DNA of 64,000 bases from CAXNKH01 sp049296795. GTDB lineage: Bacteria > Pseudomonadota > Gammaproteobacteria > Burkholderiales > Burkholderiaceae_C. Location of the stretch: assembly GCA_049296795.1 (NCBI GenBank), contig JBAQTC010000006.1, positions 1 through 64,000 of the forward strand. The letters run 5' to 3'. How positions within the stretch are numbered: the stretch's first letter is position 1; each line of letters starts with the position of its first letter. Of the stretch, positions 7,758-15,725 are shown piece after piece. The notes under the pieces are model-generated. The model was not told the DNA's origin. It made no database searches and saw only the letters and a list, made by a program, of their open reading frames with translations. The position numbers and the translations under genes are program-made.

Positions 7758-8765
7758 ATGACTCAATTTGCCCCCTACCCCCATGGCCGCCCGCGCCGCC
7801 TGCGCCGCGATGGCTTCACCCGTGACCTGGTGCGCGAAAATGCGCTCAGTTCGCACGACCTGATTTACCCCGTGTTTGTGCTGGAGGGTCAACAGCGCCG
7901 TGAGAGCGTTGCTTCGATGCCGGGCGTAGAACGACTGAGCTTGGATTTGCTGTTGCCCGTGGCAGAGCAATGCGTTAGCTTGGGTATTCCGGCGCTGGCC
8001 TTGTTCCCGGTGATCAGCCCCGAACTCAAAACGCCCGATGGTCGAGAGGCTCTCAACCCCAAGGGATTGATTCCCGAAGTGGTCAGCGCCTTGAAAAAGC
8101 ATTTTCCCGAACTTGGCGTGATGACCGACGTCGCGCTGGACCCCTACACCAGCCATGGTCAAGACGGCCTGCTCGACCCCGCCGGTTACATTTTGAACGA
8201 TGCAACGGTCGAAGTGTTGGTACAGCAGGCCCTGGCCCAGGCACAAGCCGGCGTTGACATCGTCGCGCCCAGCGACATGATGGACGGCCGGATTGGCGCG
8301 ATTCGATCAGCACTCGAAGCCAACCATTTCATTCACACCTGCATCATGGCTTACAGCGCCAAGTACGCCAGTGCTTTCTACGGTCCGTTTCGTGATGCCG
8401 TAGGCTCGGCCGCCAATCTGGGCAAGAGCAACAAGAAAACCTACCAAATGGACCCTGGCAATACCGATGAGGCTTTGCGCGAAGTAGGAATGGACATTGC
8501 CGAAGGTGCCGACATGGTGATGGTCAAACCCGGCATGCCCTATCTGGATGTGGTGCGTCGGGTCAAAGACGAATTCCGCGTCCCCACTTTTGCTTATCAA
8601 GTCAGCGGCGAATACGCCATGCTCAAGGCCGCCGCTCAGAACGGCTGGCTTGACCATGACGCCGTCATGCTGGAAAGCCTGATGGCCTTCAAACGCGCGG
8701 GCGCCGATGGCGTGCTGACTTATTTCGCACTAGACGCCGCCAAAAAAATTCGGCAGCTGTCGTAG
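7758..8765 (+). CDS. hemB: Delta-aminolevulinic acid dehydratase (porphobilinogen synthase)
   Basis: Condenses two 5-aminolevulinate molecules to porphobilinogen, the second common step of heme synthesis. 335 residues. Active-site lysines are Lys202 (MAYSAKYASAF) and Lys257 (VMVKPGMPYLD). The metal-site segment reads DVALDPYTSHGQDG, with Ala and Asp where zinc enzymes have cysteines, so this is the Mg-type enzyme without catalytic zinc, as in Pseudomonas. Divergent from hemJ. Start ATG at 7758 gives the usual MTQFAPYPHGRPRRLRR N-terminus. Confidence 0.97.
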   Translation: MTQFAPYPHGRPRRLRRDGFTRDLVRENALSSHDLIYPVFVLEGQQRRESVASMPGVERLSLDLLLPVAEQCVSLGIPALALFPVISPELKTPDGREALNPKGLIPEVVSALKKHFPELGVMTDVALDPYTSHGQDGLLDPAGYILNDATVEVLVQQALAQAQAGVDIVAPSDMMDGRIGAIRSALEANHFIHTCIMAYSAKYASAFYGPFRDAVGSAANLGKSNKKTYQMDPGNTDEALREVGMDIAEGADMVMVKPGMPYLDVVRRVKDEFRVPTFAYQVSGEYAMLKAAAQNGWLDHDAVMLESLMAFKRAGADGVLTYFALDAAKKIRQLS

Positions 8766-8773
8766 TGCCTGAC

Positions 8774-9457
8774 TCAGCTCAAATGCTTTTCAAAAAATAA
8801 CAGACTGCGCTGGCGCGCGAGTTGGGCCGCAGCCTCGTTGTAAGACGCGCGCTGCTCGCAATTGAATCCATGGTTGGCGCCATACAAACGCACCTCGACC
8901 GCCGACTGGGCTGATTTAAAGCTCGCCACCGTATCAACGGGAATCCAATGGTCTTGGTCACCAAAATGGGCCAGTACTGGACAAGCGGGATGGCGCGCCG
9001 CTTCCGCGTCGGTCGTCATTCCGCCGCCGTAATAAGGCACGGCGGCGCTGAGTCCCTTGAGCAGGCAGGCCGAGCGCCAAGTCAACAAGCCACCCCAGCA
9101 GTAACCCACGATGCCGACCTTGCCGGCCTTTGCCGCCTCCAGAATGGTGGCCGCAATGTCTTGCATCACACCCGGGGGGCTAAGGTTTTCAATCGCTGTT
9201 TTGAGCGCCATACCCGCAGCCATGTCCTGTTGCGCGTAACCCAGCTCAACGCCAGATTGCGCGCGATGAAAAGTCGCCGGGGCCAGTGCCAGATAACCCG
9301 CTGCAGCATAGCCATCGGCAACCGAGCGGATATGAGAGTTGACACCAAAAATTTCTTGCAACACCACGACCGCCCCCTTGGGCGTGCCGGTCGGACTGGC
9401 GCGGTAACAGGGAAAAGCAAAACCATCGGCGGCTGTTAGTTCAATCCAATTGCTCAT
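8774..9457 (-). CDS. Dienelactone hydrolase family protein
   Basis: 227-residue alpha/beta-hydrolase. The nucleophile is a cysteine in GIVGYCWGG, with the acid in FGDQDHWIP and the histidine in GANHGFNC, the Cys-Asp-His triad of dienelactone hydrolases. The family hydrolyses dienelactones in chloroaromatic breakdown, but most genomic members have unknown substrates. The ATG at 9457 is chosen over an in-frame TTG at 9484 because AAAGGA lies just upstream. It follows the HCCA-isomerase-like gene by about 20 nt, suggesting an operon. Confidence 0.9.
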   Translation of the reverse strand: MSNWIELTAADGFAFPCYRASPTGTPKGAVVVLQEIFGVNSHIRSVADGYAAAGYLALAPATFHRAQSGVELGYAQQDMAAGMALKTAIENLSPPGVMQDIAATILEAAKAGKVGIVGYCWGGLLTWRSACLLKGLSAAVPYYGGGMTTDAEAARHPACPVLAHFGDQDHWIPVDTVASFKSAQSAVEVRLYGANHGFNCEQRASYNEAAAQLARQRSLLFFEKHLS

Positions 9458-9480
9458 ATTCGGGTCCTTTCGTACATCGT

Positions 9481-10086
9481 TCAAACGGTTTGTAGCTTGC
9501 GCTCCAGAAAATCAAGCCGGTCTTGACCCCAGAAAATTTCGCCATCAACGCAGTAACTGGGGGCGCCAAAAACACCGGCGGCGATAGCGGCCTGGGTATT
9601 GGCTTCGTAGCGCTCACGTGCGGCTTGACTATCGAGTTGTTCCAAGCGCTCGGGGCTGAGATCGCATTCACTGAGCAATTCGGCCAGCACCTTGGGGTCG
9701 GCCACGTTGCTGTCACGGGCCCAAACTGCCGTCAACACCGCCTGGGTTAATCGCATCGCGGCATCGACTCCATCGCGCATCTCAACAGCAATGATCAAGC
9801 AAGCCGCGTCGTCGCTGTTTACCGGGAAGTACTTAGGCTTGAGCTTGAGCGGCATCTTGAGGAATTCACTAAACCGTTTGAGCTCAAGCAAGCGGTAAGA
9901 CTGGCGTTGCGCCGGTCGCTGCCCCACCGGCAGGCCGCCGGAGGCCGGAAACACTTTGCCGCCCATGTCAACCGGCAACAGACGAATTTGGGCCCCACTG
10001 GCTTTGGCCAGTGCAGCAAATCGCGCATGGCCCAGATAAGTCCAGGGACTATGCGACGAAAAATAGTAGTCAACAGTCTGTTTCAA
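9481..10086 (-). CDS. 2-hydroxychromene-2-carboxylate isomerase / DsbA-like (GST-kappa fold)
   Basis: 201-residue DsbA-superfamily protein of the HCCA isomerase type. It starts KQTVDYYFSSHSPWTYLGHA, where the serine-containing loop replaces the CxxC of true DsbA proteins, and ends with the family pattern GVFGAPSYCVDGEIFWGQDRLDF written in two halves (GVFGAPSY, then DGEIFWGQDRL). HCCA isomerases act on glutathione-dependent steps in naphthalene-type catabolism; many homologues are uncharacterised. A TTG at 10086 is the likely start because GGAG lies 6 nt before it; upstream in-frame sequence does not resemble the family. Confidence 0.85.
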   Translation of the reverse strand: MKQTVDYYFSSHSPWTYLGHARFAALAKASGAQIRLLPVDMGGKVFPASGGLPVGQRPAQRQSYRLLELKRFSEFLKMPLKLKPKYFPVNSDDAACLIIAVEMRDGVDAAMRLTQAVLTAVWARDSNVADPKVLAELLSECDLSPERLEQLDSQAARERYEANTQAAIAAGVFGAPSYCVDGEIFWGQDRLDFLERKLQTV

Positions 10087-10297
10087 AACGACTCCAGATA
10101 AAAGTGAACTCCATCTGCAAAACGCAGCCCTTGGCTTGCCAAAGGAGTTTGGATTTTGCCGGATAAGCCCACAGCACGCTCGCTGCTCACCCAAGCGGTG
10201 TATTGTCCGGCCCTGTATCCTGTGTTTTTTGTTAAATTTCACCCCCGTCTGCCTGCAACAAAGGCTTGGCCCGCCCCACAAACCCCAAAGGAAAACC
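10087..10297. other. Divergent intergenic region, isomerase / SDR
   Basis: 211 nt between a minus-strand and a plus-strand gene. GCCGGATAA (10158-10166) and TTGTCCGGC (10203-10211) form an inverted repeat with one mismatch; a T-run follows at about 10223-10228. It could be an operator or leader stem. No promoter is called with confidence. Confidence 0.3.
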
Positions 10298-11044
10298 ATG
10301 AGTCCCATCATCTTGATCACCGGCGCTTCGCGTGGCATCGGTGCGGCCACCGCCTTATTGGCGGCGCAACGCGGCTACGCGGTGGCGGTCAATTACAGCA
10401 GCAACGCCATGGCGGCCGATGCCGTCGTAAGACATATTCGCGCCGACGGTGGCACCGCCATGGCGGTGCAAGCCAATGTGGCCGACGAAACTCAGGTGCT
10501 GGCTATGTTCGCTCAAGTTGATGCCCAGCTCGGTCGCTTGACTTACTTGGTCAATAACGCCGGCGTGGTGGACCACGGCAACCGGGTCGAAGAAATGAGC
10601 TTTGAGCGCTTGCGTCGCATGTTTGACATCAATGTGTTGGGCAGTTTCCTGTGTGCTCGCGAAGCGATCAAACGCATGAGCACCAGCCACGGCGGAGCTG
10701 GCGGCAGCATTGTCAACCTCTCCAGCGTGGCGGCGCGCATGGGAGGTGCGGGTCAGTACGTCGATTACGCCGCAGCCAAGGGCGCTGTAGACAGCATGAC
10801 CATCGGCCTGGCCAAGGAAGTGGCCGCGGAAGGCATTCGGGTCAACGCAGTTCGCCCCGGCATTATTGACACGGAAATCCACGCCTCCGGCGGCGCACCG
10901 GAGCGGGCCCATCAGATGGCACCCCTGGTCCCCTTGCAGCGTCCCGGCAGCGCCGCCGAGGTGGCCAAGTCTATTCTCTGGCTGCTGTCGGACGAATCCA
11001 GTTACACCACGGGCGCGTTGCTCGACGTTACTGGCGGGCGCTAG
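10298..11044 (+). CDS. Short-chain dehydrogenase/reductase (SDR)
   Basis: 248-residue classical SDR. The cofactor motif is TGASRGIGAA at about residues 8-17, the NNAG motif is in LVNNAGVV, the catalytic serine is in VNLSSVAARMG, and the Tyr/Lys pair is in YVDYAAAKGAVDS. The C-terminus GALLDVTGGR is typical of FabG-like and glucose-dehydrogenase-like members; the substrate is unknown. Start ATG at 10298 follows AAAGGAAAACC. A longer upstream frame is not family-like. A strong terminator lies 49 nt after its stop. Confidence 0.9.
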   Translation: MSPIILITGASRGIGAATALLAAQRGYAVAVNYSSNAMAADAVVRHIRADGGTAMAVQANVADETQVLAMFAQVDAQLGRLTYLVNNAGVVDHGNRVEEMSFERLRRMFDINVLGSFLCAREAIKRMSTSHGGAGGSIVNLSSVAARMGGAGQYVDYAAAKGAVDSMTIGLAKEVAAEGIRVNAVRPGIIDTEIHASGGAPERAHQMAPLVPLQRPGSAAEVAKSILWLLSDESSYTTGALLDVTGGR

Positions 11045-11092
11045 GCTAGCGCCCTGCAGAACTGCTCGTAACCCTTTAAAATATAGGCCGTT

Positions 11093-11120
11093 ACGGGGCG
11101 TTGGCCCCGTTGATTTTTTT
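11093..11120 (+). terminator. Rho-independent terminator after the SDR gene
   Basis: ACGGGGC (11093-11099), loop GTTG, GCCCCGT (11104-11110), then TGATTTTTTT. Perfect 7-bp GC-rich stem with a T-run on the plus strand. It lies only 24 nt before the start of the MmgE/PrpD gene, so it may instead act as a leader attenuator if the promoter of that gene lies upstream (an AT-rich TTTAAAATAT stretch is at about 11075). Confidence 0.8.
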
Positions 11121-11143
11121 ATTTCCGAATTTCGAAAGTAGCC

Positions 11144-12514
11144 ATGGCTCGCAATACCACGGTCACAGCTGACCACAACGCACCCCCGATCACCGCCCTA
11201 TTGGCCCAATTCGTGGTGAACCACCCCTCCAAAGGCTGGAGTGACCGTGTTGACAAAGAAGCGCACCGAACTTTTGCCAACTGGGTGGGCTGCGCCATAG
11301 GCCCGGCCCAGCACGAAACCATGACCGCAGCCCTGGCCGCTGTGTTGGAACTCTCACCCGCACCCCAGGCCGCCATCCTGGGTCGCAAAGAACGGGTCGA
11401 CATCGCCAATGCTGCCTTGCTCAACGGCATCAGCTCACACACTTTTGATTTTGACGACACCCACCTCAAGACCATCATTCACCCCGCTGGTCCAGTGGCT
11501 TCGGCCGTACTGGCGCTGGGCGAACACCTCAACATCTCGGGGCGCGAACTGATCGACGCCTTGGTGCTTGGCATCGAAGTGTCGTGTCGCGTTGGCAATG
11601 CGGTTTATCCCGACCACTACGACCGCGGCTGGCACATCACGGGCTCCACCGGCATGCTGGGCAGCGCCGCGGCTTGTGCGCGCCTGCTCAAGCTCGACGC
11701 TGCGGCAACCCAAATGGCGCTCGGGGTGGCAGCTTCGCAACCGATTGGCTTGCGCGAACAATTTGGCACCATGACCAAACCCTTTCACCCCGGCGGAGCA
11801 GCCAAGGCTGGCCTGATGTCAGCCTTGCTGGCCAAGCACGGTTTTACCGCATCGAAGCGGGCATTGGAAGCCCCACGTGGCCTGATGCAGGTGTTTTCCA
11901 ACAAGACCGACTGGTCCGAAATCACCGAGAACTTGGGTCAGAGTTGGGAAATTGCCCTCAACACCTATAAGCCGTTTGCCTGCGGCATCGTGATTCACCC
12001 CAGCATCGATGGCTGTGTGCAGTTGCGCAATCGCCATCAGATCAAAGCCGATGCTATCGAATCGGTCACGCTCAAAGCCCACTCGCTGGTGCTCGAACTC
12101 ACGGGTAAGAAAACCCCGAAAGATGGACTGGAGAGCAAGTTCAGCGTGTACCACTCCTGCGCCGTAGGCCTGCTCTATGGCCAAGCAGGAGAGCACGAAT
12201 ATACCGACGAGGTGGTTCTGCGTCCCGAAGTGCTGGCCTTGCGCGCCAAGGTCAACGCCATTGTTGACGACACGATTGATGAAGCATCAGTGGATATCCG
12301 AATCAAGACCAAGGACGGACAAGAGCACCACATTTTTATCGAGCACGCGATTGGCAGCACCCAAAATCCGATGAGCGAATCTCAGCTCAAGGCCAAATTT
12401 GTCGATCAAAGTACTCCGATTCTGGGTGCCTCCAAGGCCGATTCGACCTGGCAAATTGCCTACGACATCGCCCGTCACGACGATCTCCGTGCCCTACTCG
12501 GCGCAGCCACCTGA
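11144..12514 (+). CDS. MmgE/PrpD family protein
   Basis: 456-residue member of the family that includes 2-methylcitrate dehydratase (PrpD), iminodisuccinate epimerase and cis-aconitate decarboxylase. Family landmarks are visible: HTFDFDDTH near residue 100, IIHPAGPVASAVLA, an HITGSTGMLGSAAA helix and KPFHPGGAAKAGLMSALLA. It lacks the rest of a 2-methylcitrate cluster (no prpB or prpC nearby), so a methylcitrate role is not supported by context. It heads the mmsA / GMC operon; mmsA starts 26 nt after it. Confidence 0.85.
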   Translation: MARNTTVTADHNAPPITALLAQFVVNHPSKGWSDRVDKEAHRTFANWVGCAIGPAQHETMTAALAAVLELSPAPQAAILGRKERVDIANAALLNGISSHTFDFDDTHLKTIIHPAGPVASAVLALGEHLNISGRELIDALVLGIEVSCRVGNAVYPDHYDRGWHITGSTGMLGSAAACARLLKLDAAATQMALGVAASQPIGLREQFGTMTKPFHPGGAAKAGLMSALLAKHGFTASKRALEAPRGLMQVFSNKTDWSEITENLGQSWEIALNTYKPFACGIVIHPSIDGCVQLRNRHQIKADAIESVTLKAHSLVLELTGKKTPKDGLESKFSVYHSCAVGLLYGQAGEHEYTDEVVLRPEVLALRAKVNAIVDDTIDEASVDIRIKTKDGQEHHIFIEHAIGSTQNPMSESQLKAKFVDQSTPILGASKADSTWQIAYDIARHDDLRALLGAAT

Positions 12515-12540
12515 ACCTGTTTCACCCCAAGTCCATCATC

Positions 12541-14052
12541 ATGAGCACCTCCCACATTGGTCATTTCATAGCGGGTCAAACCGTCGCCGGCAACTCTGGC
12601 CGCGAGCAAGCCGTTTTCAATCCTGCCAGCGGCACTGTCAGCGCCCAGGTCGCTCTGGCCAACAGTGCTGAAGTGGCCGCAGCCGTAGCGGCCGCCCATG
12701 CCGCTTTTCCGGCTTGGTCCGACACGCCACCGATTCGGCGTGCCCGCGTCATGTTTAAGTTTTTGGAGCTGCTTAATGCCCACAAGGACGAGTTGGCCCG
12801 ACTGATCACAGCCGAGCATGGCAAAGTCTTTACCGATGCCCAGGGCGAAGTTTCGCGCGGCATCGACATCGTTGAATTTGCTTGCGGCATCCCTCAGTTG
12901 CTCAAAGGTGACTTCACCGACCAGGTTTCCACCGGCATGGACAACTGGACATTGCGCCAACCCCTGGGCGTGGTGGCCGGCATCACGCCGTTCAACTTCC
13001 CCGTGATGGTGCCGATGTGGATGTTCCCCGTGGCCATAGCGGCGGGCAATACGTTTATCTTGAAGCCGAGCCCGATTGATCCGTCACCCTCGCTCCTGAT
13101 GGCCGATTTGCTCAAACAGGCTGGTCTGCCCGATGGCGTTTTCAACGTGGTGCAAGGCGACAAGGAAGCCGTTGATGCGCTGCTGGTTCATCCCGATGTG
13201 AAAGCGGTGAGCTTCGTCGGCTCAACGCCGATTGCCAACTATATTTATGAGACTGGCGCCCACCATGGCAAGCGGGTGCAGGCCTTGGGCGGCGCCAAAA
13301 ACCACATGGTGGTGATGCCCGATGCCGACATCGATCAAGCGGTTGATGCCTTGATTGGCGCAGCCTACGGCTCGGCCGGTGAGCGCTGCATGGCCATTAG
13401 CGTGGCCGTTCTGGTGGGCGATGCCGCCGACCAGTTGATGCCGAAACTGCTGGAACGTGCCAAAGCCTTGAAAATCAAAAACGGCATGGAACTTGACGCC
13501 GAAATGGGCCCGATTGTCACCGCCGCAGCGCACCAACGTATCACCGGCTATATCGCCCAAGGCGTCAACGAAGGTGCCAAATTGCTGCTCGACGGTCGCG
13601 ACTTCAACAACAGCGCTGCTGGTCCGGGCTGCGCACAAGGTTTCTGGATGGGCGGAACGTTGTTTGACCATGTCACGCCTGAGATGCGAATTTACAAAGA
13701 AGAAATTTTTGGCCCAGTGCTGGCTTGTGTTCGAGTTAAAGACTTCGCTCAAGCGGTACAGCTCATCAATGACCACGAATTCGGCAACGGCGTTTCCTGC
13801 TTTACCCGCGATGGTCATGTGGCGCGCGAATTCAGCCGCCGCATCCAAGTCGGCATGGTCGGCATCAACGTGCCGATTCCTGTGCCTATGGCATGGCATG
13901 GGTTTGGCGGCTGGAAACGCAGCCTGTTTGGCGATATGCATGCTTACGGCGAAGAAGGCGTGCGTTTCTACACCAAGCAAAAATCCATCATGCAACGCTG
14001 GCCCGAGAGCATTGGCAAAGGCGCAGAGTTTGTGATGCCTACGGCGAAATGA
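12541..14052 (+). CDS. mmsA: CoA-acylating methylmalonate-semialdehyde dehydrogenase
   Basis: 503-residue aldehyde dehydrogenase of the MmsA type, converting (methyl)malonate semialdehyde to propionyl-CoA or acetyl-CoA with NAD and CoA. Catalytic Cys283 sits in AGERCMAIS, as usual for MmsA. NAD-site features include TPFNFPVMVPMWMFP and KPSPIDPSPS. The C-terminal GGWKRSLFGDMHAYG segment is also typical. Its stop overlaps the start of the GMC gene (ATGA at 14049-14052), pointing to coupled translation. In valine or inositol breakdown it would sit with mmsB or iol genes; neither is here. Confidence 0.92.
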   Translation: MSTSHIGHFIAGQTVAGNSGREQAVFNPASGTVSAQVALANSAEVAAAVAAAHAAFPAWSDTPPIRRARVMFKFLELLNAHKDELARLITAEHGKVFTDAQGEVSRGIDIVEFACGIPQLLKGDFTDQVSTGMDNWTLRQPLGVVAGITPFNFPVMVPMWMFPVAIAAGNTFILKPSPIDPSPSLLMADLLKQAGLPDGVFNVVQGDKEAVDALLVHPDVKAVSFVGSTPIANYIYETGAHHGKRVQALGGAKNHMVVMPDADIDQAVDALIGAAYGSAGERCMAISVAVLVGDAADQLMPKLLERAKALKIKNGMELDAEMGPIVTAAAHQRITGYIAQGVNEGAKLLLDGRDFNNSAAGPGCAQGFWMGGTLFDHVTPEMRIYKEEIFGPVLACVRVKDFAQAVQLINDHEFGNGVSCFTRDGHVAREFSRRIQVGMVGINVPIPVPMAWHGFGGWKRSLFGDMHAYGEEGVRFYTKQKSIMQRWPESIGKGAEFVMPTAK

Positions 14053-15725
14053 CCGATACCTGCTTCGACTACATCATCATCGGTGCGGGGACCGCTGGCT
14101 GTCTATTGGCCAATCGCTTGAGCGCCGACCCGAGTAAACGGGTGCTGTTGATTGAAGCGGGGCCAGCTGACAACTACCACTGGATTCATATTCCGGTCGG
14201 CTACCTCTACTGCATTGGTAACAAGCGCACGGATTGGCTTTATCAAACCGAGCCCGATGCCGGGCTCAATGGCCGCACCCTGCGCTATCCTCGGGGCAAA
14301 ACTTTGGGCGGCTGTTCCAGCATCAACGGCATGATTTACATGCGGGGTCAGTCGCGCGACTATGACCGCTGGGCACAGGAAACCGGTGACGAAAGCTGGC
14401 GCTGGGACAACAGCCTGCCCTATTTCAAGCAACATGAAGACCACCACCTGGGCGCTAACAGCAGCCATGGCGCCAAAGGCGTTGCGGGGTCGAGCGGCGA
14501 ATGGCGGGTAGAAAAGCAACGCCTGCGCTGGGATGTGCTGGACGCTTTTGCCCAAGCGGCCCAGCAAGCCGGAATACCCGCCACCGATGACTTCAACCGG
14601 GGCGACAATGAAGGCGTGTCTTATTTCGAGGTCAACCAGCGTCGAGGTTGGCGCTGGAATACCGCCAAGGCTTTCTTGCGCCCCACCTGCACCGAGCGCG
14701 CCAATTTTGAACTCTGGACTTCATCCCAGGTTGCCAAGCTGGTGTTGGCATCAAACCCACAAGGCACGGGCCTGCTGCGCTGCACCGGGGTTCAGGTCTG
14801 CAGGGGGGGTGAAATGGTCAATGCCAGCGCCCGCCACGAAGTGATTCTGAGTGCAGGCAGCATCGGCTCGCCCCAGCTTTTGCAACTGTCGGGGCTCGGA
14901 CCCGCTTCCCTGCTGCGAGAGCATGGCATTACTGTGGCAGCGGATTTACCGGGTGTAGGCGCAAACTTACAGGACCATTTACAAATCCGTTCGGTGTTCA
15001 AGGTGTCTCATGTCAAGACCCTCAACACCATGGCCAACAGCCTGTGGGGTAAAGCCAAGATCGGCTTGGAATATGCCTTGAACCGAAGCGGCCCCATGAG
15101 CATGGCACCCTCCCAACTTGGCGCTTTTACCCGCAGCGACCCATCCCAGCCGCACGCCAATCTGGAGTACCACGTCCAGCCCCTGAGCCTGGATGCGTTT
15201 GGCGAGCCTTTGCACCACTTCAACGCCATTACCGCCAGTGTTTGCAACATCAACCCGACCAGCCGCGGCACGGTACACATCAAAAGCCCGCATTTTGAAG
15301 ACGCACCAGCGATTGCGCCCAACTACCTCAGCACCGAAGTTGACCGCAAAGTGGCGGCCGATTCCCTGCGAGTGACACGACACATCGTGTCCCAAGCCGC
15401 CATGGCGCCTTACCAGCCCCAGGAATGGAAACCCGGCGTGCAATTCCAAAGCGACCAGGAGCTCGCCAGCTTGGCGGGTGACATTGCCACCACTATTTTC
15501 CATCCGGTCGGAACCACCAAGATGGGCCGCTCCGACGACCCGATGGCGGTGCTGGATTCGCGCCTGCGGGTGCGCGGTGTGGCGGGACTGCGGGTGGTCG
15601 ACGCCGGCGTAATGCCCAGCATCACCAGCGGCAACACCAATGCCCCGACTTTGATGATTGCCGAAAAAGCGGCGCAATGGATGATTGAGGATGCGACGCG
15701 GGGCCAGCGCCTGGCTCAGGGCTGA
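14049..15725 (+). CDS. GMC-family alcohol oxidoreductase (choline dehydrogenase-like)
   Basis: 558-residue FAD enzyme. The N-terminal dinucleotide fold IIIGAGTAGCLLANRLS, the GMC signature region GKTLGGCSSINGMIYMRG, the second signature SAGSIGSPQLLQLSGLG and the C-terminal TTKMGRS...NTNAPTLMIAEKAA catalytic part are all present. GMC members oxidise primary or secondary alcohols to carbonyls. Overlap with mmsA (ATGA) suggests the aldehyde formed may feed MmsA. The 3' end overlaps the 3' end of mrdA by 10 nt, convergent. The longer frame from 13893 is inside mmsA and is rejected. Confidence 0.9.
   Translation: MTDTCFDYIIIGAGTAGCLLANRLSADPSKRVLLIEAGPADNYHWIHIPVGYLYCIGNKRTDWLYQTEPDAGLNGRTLRYPRGKTLGGCSSINGMIYMRGQSRDYDRWAQETGDESWRWDNSLPYFKQHEDHHLGANSSHGAKGVAGSSGEWRVEKQRLRWDVLDAFAQAAQQAGIPATDDFNRGDNEGVSYFEVNQRRGWRWNTAKAFLRPTCTERANFELWTSSQVAKLVLASNPQGTGLLRCTGVQVCRGGEMVNASARHEVILSAGSIGSPQLLQLSGLGPASLLREHGITVAADLPGVGANLQDHLQIRSVFKVSHVKTLNTMANSLWGKAKIGLEYALNRSGPMSMAPSQLGAFTRSDPSQPHANLEYHVQPLSLDAFGEPLHHFNAITASVCNINPTSRGTVHIKSPHFEDAPAIAPNYLSTEVDRKVAADSLRVTRHIVSQAAMAPYQPQEWKPGVQFQSDQELASLAGDIATTIFHPVGTTKMGRSDDPMAVLDSRLRVRGVAGLRVVDAGVMPSITSGNTNAPTLMIAEKAAQWMIEDATRGQRLAQG

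Noticed and set aside
10355..11176. 273-codon minus-strand frame opposite the SDR gene
   Set aside because: No similarity to a known family; the SDR on the plus strand is complete with all motifs.
13222..13995. 257-codon minus-strand frame opposite mmsA
   Set aside because: His/Gly-rich antisense shadow caused by GC-rich third positions of mmsA.
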